This document shows, one piece after another, positions 56,600 through 64,000 of a DNA stretch of 64,000 bases. The notes beneath the pieces were generated by a model. It was not told where the DNA came from. It worked only from the letters and a program-made list of their open reading frames with translations, and ran no database searches. The DNA comes from Dermacentor variabilis (taxonomy: Eukaryota; Arthropoda; Arachnida; Ixodida; Ixodidae). The DNA lies in assembly GCF_050947875.1 (NCBI RefSeq), contig NC_134569.1, forward strand, positions 20,745,631-20,809,630. Reading direction: 5' to 3'. The translations under genes were made by a program, and so were the position numbers. Within the stretch, counting starts at the first letter, position 1; every line of letters begins with the position of its first letter.

Positions 56600-56918
56600 G
56601 CTTTTCCAAGTGTCAGCGCAGGGCACCTCTAGGTAGCATACTTGCATATACGAATTGCAGGTGGGCGTGAACATATGCTCTGGGAGTGTGGGTCGCTCGG
56701 CCCTGGCATTTCCCGGAATCGGTTTTTAGGAATGATAAGATCTCCAGATCATATCCCTCAAGTCCTGGCTGTCCAGTACGCCCGTGATAGGGCTAGGAGG
56801 CTTGACCTCCCGGTCCCAACATGGGACTAGCCAGGCGGGTGGCAACACCTTGTACAGGACATGAATAAAGTTTTTTTTCCTCCTCCTCCTCCTCCTCCTC
56901 CTCCTCCTCCTCCTCCTG
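56600..56918 (+). mobile_element. 5'-truncated LINE 3' end, (CCT)n tail
   Basis: A coding remnant with EHMLWECGSLGPG (second half of the Cys/His knuckle) and VLAVQYARDRARRLDLPVP ends at TAG 56828-56830. A short 3' UTR ends GAATAAAGTTTTTTTTCC and runs straight into (TCC)n at 56879-56918. Confidence 0.8.
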
Positions 56919-57499
56919 GGCGTGTGTTTTGCATCTCTTCTTTTTATGTTCTGTTCTTCGAGCAAGTATCTCTAAATTTGGCAATTTCAGCTGCAGGCAC
57001 GAGACCGGCAACGTTGGACGGTTTCAGGTGGTTTCGGTTGCATATATTGGACTCATATATACGACTCGGAAGCGCGTAGTTTTAACTCCTCTCGCCTCTG
57101 CTTCGCGGCGCTGCAACGTGGTCGTTCCCGGGCGCCACTTGCGTGCCGCAGCGAGCAAGAACAAGAAGGACGCGCCAGGCGAGCTTCTCGGCGTGCCTTC
57201 CCGGCATGCGCGCGCGAGGCTCAAAATAGGCGCCGCGGCGCCAATACCATGCGCGGCCCGGTTATTAATCGGAGTCTCGTTAGGAGCGGGCGCGCAGGCG
57301 CTTCTGGTTGTGGTACGACACGTACCCCGAGTTGCTTTGCAATAGCGCGTGGCGCACGTGGTGGGAGCCGTGCACCAGCAAAGACGACGCAGTGGAGCGA
57401 GTACCGAGCCCTGCTCCCCCCCCCCTCCCCTTCGTATAATGTAGAGTCATCAAAGGCCATCACGGGCCTAGGTGTCGTCCCAGCTCAAGTTAAAAAAAA
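56919..57499. other. GC-rich gene-free stretch
   Basis: 57070-57420 is GC- and CpG-rich with no recognisable domain. A C-run lies at about 57416-57431. Confidence 0.45.
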
Positions 57500-57750
57500 A
57501 AGAATGTTCAATTCTGCGGTTTTACGTGCCAAAACCACGACATGATTATGAGGCATGCCGCAGTGGGAGACCCCGGAATAATTTTAAGCACGTGAACTTC
57601 TTTAAGTATGCACACCTGAATCTAAGTACACGCGCGTTCCTTCAATTTTACCTCCGTCGAAATGTGGCTGCCGTACCGTGATCCAACCCGCAACCTTCCG
57701 ATAAGCAGAGCACAGCGCTATAGCCACTCGACTAACGCGGCGCGTGCCAA
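57500..57750 (-). repeat. tRNA-derived SINE, minus strand
   Basis: Tail side AAAAAAGAATGTTCAATTC, then TTTTACGTGCCAAAACCACGA, GGCATGCCGCAGTGGGAGAC, and a diverged head (AGCCACTCGACTAACGCGG). Same family as 2995-3228. Confidence 0.85.
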
Positions 57751-58604
57751 CTCTAGTTGGATATCATTTCCAACGACGGCTGCATTCTACATTTCTTAGA
57801 ATAGGTGCTGCACAGATAGCACAGTATACAATCTCACTCAAGTAGCTTTCTTTTTCTTTTTGCTAGCATTGCTTTTCTAAGAGGCGATGACGGTACGTAA
57901 ATATACGGCGTCCGCCACACACTCTCCTTTCTTCATCGGAGAGAGCGAGAGAGAGAGATGGAACAGAGAAAGATAAGGTAGTGAGGACGCTAGCTCGCGA
58001 TTTTAAGCAAGCTGCCAGTGCAGTCACTGTAGTGTCCACGGAGTATCAGGCAAGGATAGAATAGCTCATACAGTCTGCCTACACGTACTCTTGTTTCCGT
58101 TCATTAAAGAAAATAAGAATAAATCAGTAGATTTGAGCGATTCATTTTGTCCTGAAGCCATTTTCTGCAGCAACGCACGCACAGCGTACCCCACCATCTT
58201 CTCAAGACCGACTTCTTTGTGATGCAGAAAATGCCATCTCCATCCGCTACAGTATCACTTGATACGAAATACATGCACAGACGCTACTAATCTACGAGTC
58301 TGCGAGGCGCATGAAGCGATTCTTGCTAAATAGCTCAACTTTTCGTGCGCTGCGACGCTAATTGTACATTACCTAAGAGTATGTATCCTATTATCAGTGG
58401 CAGTGACGGCCAAACTTCTATCTTCGCCATGTGATTAGTATGAAAGTGAGATATGGCTTGACGGCACGACGATGACGACGGCGTAACTGAAAGCCGGACG
58501 GCCACCGAGAAACCACTTTGGAGATCCTAAGTGATGTGGAGTAAATTTAAGAATGGATTGATATGTGAAAAGGTAGGTGGCGGCAACAAATCATGCGACC
58601 TATG
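57751..58604. other. Gene-free stretch
   Basis: No gene. GAGAGCGAGAGAGAGAGATGG near 57943 may be another LINE-tail fragment. Confidence 0.45.
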
Positions 58605-58613
58605 CCAGTGTTT

Positions 58614-59162
58614 AGGGGCGTGCGAATAGTGATATTTGAGACCGAATCGAATAGTGCCAAAAGCGAATCGAATCGAATAGTTTTTGAATAATGAACCAGC
58701 GTTTTCAATATTAACATAAAACGATGTTCATACCCCAGTAGTAAACTTACCAATTTTCTGTCATTATATACGTAGTACATTATGAAGCGTCGTTACTGAA
58801 AAGTACAAATGGAGCATTAGAAAGAAACTTTCTTCGCATGCACAGGGCACTCCAAAGGGTGCGAATGAACGCTGTGCAAAGGGTGCGAATGAACGCTGTG
58901 CAGGCTGTGAAGTGCGGCTACCTAGGACGCGTAGCCGGTTCCACTTTGCAAGTTGTCCTGTTTTATGCCCGCGGGGTCATAGTTTACCATACTTTTGTTC
59001 CAATCTGATGTTTATTTGGGCGCAGTTGATGTTCTGAAATATTCGAAAAGTATTAGAAAACTATTCGCATTGATGACTATTGACTATTCGATTGGAGGAC
59101 CGAATCCAATAGGATACTATTGGATTCGTTTTTGAAAAGTTTACGATATTCGCACATCCGTA
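58614..59162. mobile_element. Non-autonomous hAT-like element with 8-9 bp TSD
   Basis: CCAGTGTTT occurs on both sides (58605-58613 and 59163-59171). The termini are AGGGGCGTGCGAATA and the inverted TATTCGCACATCCG (12 of 14 matching in the best stretch). The subterminal AT-rich text repeats ATCGAATA/TATTCGAT-like words. An 8-bp TSD and (A/C)AGGGG ends suggest hAT, by inference. A 24-bp tandem duplication (AAAGGGTGCGAATGAACGCT) lies at about 58853-58900. No transposase frame. Confidence 0.8.
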
Positions 59163-59171
59163 CCAGTGTTT

Positions 59172-61439
59172 CAAAAGAGGACTTGTTTTCATCAAGGCCT
59201 CGACCTCCATATGTTTGTATAGAAATGGACGCGGTAAGGACTCGACCAACCTTCCACAATTGGAACTGGCTTACTATAACGAGAATTCACTATACAATAA
59301 AGCCCACAGTTTTCAGTTCAAGAAAGCATGCATAAACCGCTACTAGGATAATCATTAGGGTTCTTTACGCTTTTTGTCAACGTACCAGCATCCGAGATGC
59401 ATCGTTGCTACAAGATCATGTCCTAATGCCCAAGTTGTCCTACCTGTGCCACTTTAAAATTTGAAAGCTTTATTTTACATCATCTTGACATATACAACTA
59501 AGCCCGTCCGGCGAAAGTGTAAGGAACGCACCAGCAGACATATTTTGGATGTAAAAATACAGGCTGGAAAAAGAATAAACTAACTGCCTCGAGGGAAGTG
59601 AGGAACATACGTGCCCGAAAACAAAGAAACACGTGCAATGCAGGCGCCACGAGGCCTGGAGTCGTTGAAATAATGAGAAGAAATGCGCTGACCCACTTGA
59701 AAAACTCGCGAGTGCACACATGCCTGCCCGGACGGAACCAAAAGAGGAGAACAACGAGCGCCGGGAACGCGACTGCGTGCACTGGCCTGCTCGATCATTG
59801 TCAACGCGACGCGGCTCAAGCAAAAGGGCAGAGAGGGCTCGGTGTGCGCCGAATGGTGCTCACGACGAGGCGCCGGTGGGGGCGACCAGCGAGCAGAGCG
59901 AAATGCGCGTAGCTGTGCATTCGCTGGAAATGCCTGCCCCAATTAAACAGATGATGCTCTACCGCGATAAACGGGCGTGGAGAACAGTCTGAGTTCTCAA
60001 GCACGTTGACGATAAGTGCTCTTCATTGTGTGCGTGTGTGTGCGTGTGCGTGCGTGTGTGTGCGTGCGTGCGCTTTTAGAGAGAAGGCTCAAAAGTATTG
60101 AAAATTGCCAGAAAAATTAATGCAACTTAGCTTCATTCAGCCGACTGCAATACACATAGAGAGCAGAAACATTGCCTTCCGTTGTGCGATGACGAACGTT
60201 GACTAAAGAGGGCTACTGGTGCAAGGCAGCTTAATTTTGAGTAGGTCCTTTCATATGGCATGCGACCCATTCCCGCTTCACTCTGTTCAACGAGGCATCC
60301 TACACATCCTTATGCCTTGTAGGCTAAATAGAGGTTATATCGCGTTCGGCCTGGTTGCGATCGCTGGTCAAACACGGCGACGTTGGCGTTGCAGGCGAGT
60401 TGCTCGCACTTAGCGTTGATGCAAGCGTAACGTTTATACGAGTGGGAGACTCTCATGCACTTACGCTGTCATCGCTTTTCCACACACACAGACATACGTC
60501 AGCACAAACATGGCAAGAGCTGCACAGCTACGCTGCATGGCGTCGTCAGGGACCATAACGTAGCGTTATCGTGAGTTTATGGCAAAACGAGGATGTAGAC
60601 AGGACATCGACAAGAGTGACTTCCTCGCTGTAAAGTTGTGCTATAGTGGATCACCAACTAGCCCAGACACCCTGATAAGTACGATGCGTATCCTTCTTAC
60701 AGGTCTATACAGGCGGGATATGGTGGCGATGCTAGGTCGGTTCGTCGTAAAGCAATGCCTACATTCCTTCGTTGTACGCACAAATTGAACAGCCTCAGTT
60801 GTGGTAGTCTTCGCTGTGGAGTGTTGATAAACTATTGTCATGGTATCTGCAGTATCTGCTCAATAACGTTTTTGACTCGGTTATTCTAGAATTTGTTTGT
60901 TAATTATCAAGAATACATTTCCCAACATTTTGGTTGTTGTTCTGACAATGCCAACCAAGTCCCATTTCATCTATACATGGGGACACTGTTCCATATGGGC
61001 TTCCTTTTTCTTTCTTTTTCTGTTCACTCCCGCCTTCGCCACTTACTTGGTGTTAATCCATTCTGGATATCCGGCCTACTACTCTCACTCCTTATGTCAA
61101 CCTTGTTTCCAGTCCCTCTTGGAATCAATCGTCATTGTCTTCTCGCTGGCGTGGTATCATAAATGCGCGCTCAAACCACTTGCATATCTTATTTTCTGAA
61201 GATGGTTCCAACTGTTGAATATACGCATGGACATCAATAAGATCCTACACTGATTTAATTTAAACTGCGCTTGGCTTTTGCGCAACTGATGCACATTAAA
61301 ACTAGTTCACATGAGGCGTTAAGTAATTGGCGATGCGCTTTACTTCCAGCTGTTGAGGGAGAAATATACGTAATGTTTGGAAGAATGAAGCCGAAAGCGC
61401 GAGCCTTTTCAAGCGCAAAGCTGACTCTTGTAGCCATCA
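59172..61439. other. 2.3-kb gene-free stretch
   Basis: No recognised gene. A (GT/GC)n run lies at 60029-60073. CACCAACTAGCCC (60652-60664) is a minus-strand copy of the hairpin head, without a hairpin. 59640-59920 is mildly GC-rich. Confidence 0.5.
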
Positions 61440-61443
61440 TTAA

Positions 61444-61494
<51 letters not shown>

Positions 61495-64000
61495 ATCTTT
61501 ATTTCGCAATCATTCATTTACAAAAAAAAAAAAAAGCTGGGACAAGAACTAAAAGCTGCATTTTTGCAGGTTGACAAAGTTCTTGCCCATATTCATGACA
61601 ACGGGGACATATTAAAATAAAGTTTGCACAATTTAGTGTGTGCAATGTACAAGCAATGACAATTATAAGTGAAAATTTACAAGGCGAAATGTTCAATCAG
61701 TGTTACAAAACAGTGTGTTTAGTCAGCGCAAATGACATATATGAATATACAGTATATAAGAAATATACATAATTGTTTTCAATTGCTGAAAAATTTATCA
61801 TATTACATTCTATTAACTTACGAAACCACAGACAGCAAATAAAGTCTTGTATAAGTGTCTTGCAGGTTACATCCTATAGGCGAAAATGTTATCAAAACGT
61901 AAAACGACTTAATTAAAGGAGATAAGTAGGGACTTCCCCTAGCCAAAGGAACGTTATAAAAATAATTACTCAGTTTGAAATAGGAAGTCTCGTATTGTTT
62001 TCCTAGTAATGTCAGTTATCTCGACACCGTATTCATGTAGTTTATTTAATAAGGGTGGAACGCGATTGGTTAAACGATTTGATCCATATTTTGTACGGTA
62101 GAGTGGTAGCAGCCATCTCTTTCTTTCCCTAATGTTATAGGATATATCTGTTGGTTCTGTTAAGTTGCACAATTCCAATGACGCTTCATAGTTATGCTTA
62201 AAGTACCTATGGTATTTTAGGCTAGGTTAACCTCATATAAACTTGCTAGGTAAATTATATTAAACTTCGAAAATCGTTCAGATGTATGTGCGTCGAATGG
62301 CGCGTTTGCGATATGACGAACAGCCTTTTTTTTTTTTTGTAGCAGTAATTTTTTACTGATGTTTTGCTTTGACGTGGTACCCCACACAAGGTGGCAATAC
62401 ATTAAATGAGATGAGAATAGTGCATTATAAAGAATCAGCTTAACATTAGATAGTGTCGTCTCACGGAGTCTACAAAGCACACCGCAAGCTTTGGCTAAAC
62501 GGGATGTAATAAGTTTCACATGTTCATTCTACATTAATTTTTTGATTTAATATAACACCCAAAGTTTTGACATTAGGAACAAGTTCAATTACTTCAGAGC
62601 CAACCTGCAACAGTATGTCTTCACTCATATGTTTCTGTGGAAGTGCAAAAATAACAGCTTTTGTTTTTGTTGTATTTAATTTGAGAGCGTTGACCTTGTT
62701 CCATTCGGCCAATTGTTTCAGTGTGACATTTGCCAACAACGAGAGATCGCCGATATTACGAGACTGAAAGAAGAGGCTGGCGTCGTCCGCATAAATCATG
62801 AAGTTCGCGCCATCATAAATGTTGATAATGTCGTTAACATATATATAAAACAGTACTGGCCCTAGTATATTTCCCTGGGCAACGCCCTGTGTAATTTCCC
62901 GGAGACGTGAGTGTTCTGATGAAATTGAAACGAGTTGTTCTCTGTGGTTAAGATAAGATTGTAAAAGCTTTAGAGAAATGCCCCGAAACCCATAATGATC
63001 TAGTTTAGTAAGCAAAGACTGATGATTTAGCCTATCAAATGCTTTAGAGTAGTCCACAAAAATTCCTAGCGTTAGTTACTTATTTTCAAAACCATTTAAA
63101 ATGAACTCTTTTTGGGGTTAGCAGAGCCAATTCAGTTGACATTCCCGTACGGAACACAAATTGCTTATTCGATATGATGGAATGTTTATCACAAAATGAC
63201 TTTAATCTTTTACAAATAACTTTTTCTAGTCCCTTGGATAGGACAGGCAGTACTGAGACTGGCTAGTAATTTTTTGAAGGGGAGGGTTTTGTGTTTTGCA
63301 ATTAATTGCCTGGAAAACAAATGACTGAGACTGACGCACTGGTTTTGAAGCCTGGTGAAACTGGCGGAACATGTATACCGGCATATGATCGCTCATATTA
63401 GCAACAATCACTTCCGATTTGGTGGCAACTTCAGAACAGTTTGTGATGAATAGATCGAGTAGTGCTTCAGATGTATGACTTACACGCGTAGGTTCTGTAA
63501 TGACATTCCTACAGTAAAAAGTGTGGCGGAGTACTTGTAGTTCTTGGGATTGTGAAGTACTTTGTGAAAGATTAATATTGAAATCACCACCAACGGAAAG
63601 GTTCATGTCGTTTAGACACACGAAACTGAGAATCCTTTCAAAGAAATAAATAAGGTTATCGATCTTTCCATCAGGTGGGCGACACACAACCACAAGAACG
63701 TATTTTTTGTACTGCAAGCTTAAAACTTCATAATCTGGCGTTATAGCAGAGAACTCAGGGATCAAGGTGCAAGAAAAACTCAAGATGCAGAAAAGGATCA
63801 AGGTGCAGAAAACGCGTGTTTATGAAAAAAGACTGATATCCAGGTAGGTGAAGTACGTCACTCTCCTGCTTGTACCAAGTCTCAGCTAGCATGATCACGT
63901 TAAATTGAAAAGAAAATTTGCTTAAAACATGAAAAGCTCATCACATTTGTTCTTTGCAGATTGCGAATTCAAGTGCAATAACTTCAAGTAGTTGCAGTCA
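61440..64000 (-). mobile_element. L2/CR1-like LINE, internally deleted, continues past window end
   Basis: Minus strand from the window edge: an endonuclease start (VIMLAETWYKQESDVLHLPGY, near 63900), then VGGDFNINL and SDHMPV (frame 63801-63226). The text then jumps to the RT finger (PVSVLPVLSKGLEKVI), so the linker and RT start are deleted. Then DYSKAFDRLNHQSL, a GVAQGNILGP block and the intact MIYADDASLFF (frame 63057-62524). A thumb (62519-62217) and the C-terminal domain (62178-61966) follow in other frames. The 3' end: AATAAAG then (ATTT)n, seen as (AAAT)n at 61440-61497. At least three frame breaks. Confidence 0.9.

Overview
This window looks like repeat-rich intergenic or intronic DNA of a eukaryote, most likely a hard (ixodid) tick. 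The organism call is an inference. It rests on many copies of a tRNA-headed SINE whose body has the conserved stretch GCACGTTAAAGAACCCC and the tail TTTTGGCACGTAAAACCCC, which I recognise as typical of ixodid ticks (Ruka-type SINEs). The mix of short-LTR Ty3/gypsy, RNase H-bearing LINE, CR1/L2-like LINE, Tigger/pogo, TTAA-type and foldback elements fits the same source. I see no bacterial gene organisation, no rRNA, no CRISPR array and no host protein-coding gene that I can name. Most open reading frames are small and chance-like, and every recognisable protein domain belongs to a mobile element.

Layout. 0-3.8 kb: two hairpin (foldback) repeats and two SINEs, one with a clear 12-bp target-site duplication (TSD). 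3.8-9.1 kb: a structurally complete Ty3/gypsy retrotransposon with 152-bp LTRs, a 4-bp TSD, an intact gag and a broken pol. 9.1-12.3 kb: no gene. 12.3-16.5 kb: a small hairpin, a near-palindromic TTAA-type element, a 78-bp minisatellite and a degenerate LINE with RT, RNase H and a Cys/His knuckle. 18.1-19.2 kb: a strand-asymmetric minisatellite of about 33 bp. 20-24 kb: a tRNA-like unit and a second RNase H-type LINE (minus strand).

25-37 kb: SINEs, a LINE 3' end nested in a SINE, long (TA)n and (TAA)n microsatellites, a 764-bp foldback transposon, a LINE tail with a 10-bp TSD, two large hairpins, GC-rich CpG-rich blocks and a pseudo-tRNA. 38.5-39.6 kb: a Tigger-like transposon that has lost its catalytic domain. 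41-44 kb: LINE 3' ends and weak exon-like signals. 47.0-47.7 kb: a second TTAA-type element, inverted relative to the 12.9 kb copy. 48.4-54.1 kb: three CR1-like LINE remnants and a second internally deleted Tigger. 55-57 kb: further LINE fragments. 58.6-59.2 kb: a non-autonomous hAT-like element with an 8-9 bp TSD. 61.4-64 kb: an L2/CR1-like LINE that runs off the window end.

The non-autonomous elements here depend on enzymes encoded elsewhere: SINEs and truncated LINEs on LINE reverse transcriptase, and the MITE-like elements on DNA transposases. The most interesting unexplained signal is a set of hairpin repeats with different arm sequences. Three of them carry the same GGGCTAGTTG head motif, and that head also occurs alone at three other places.
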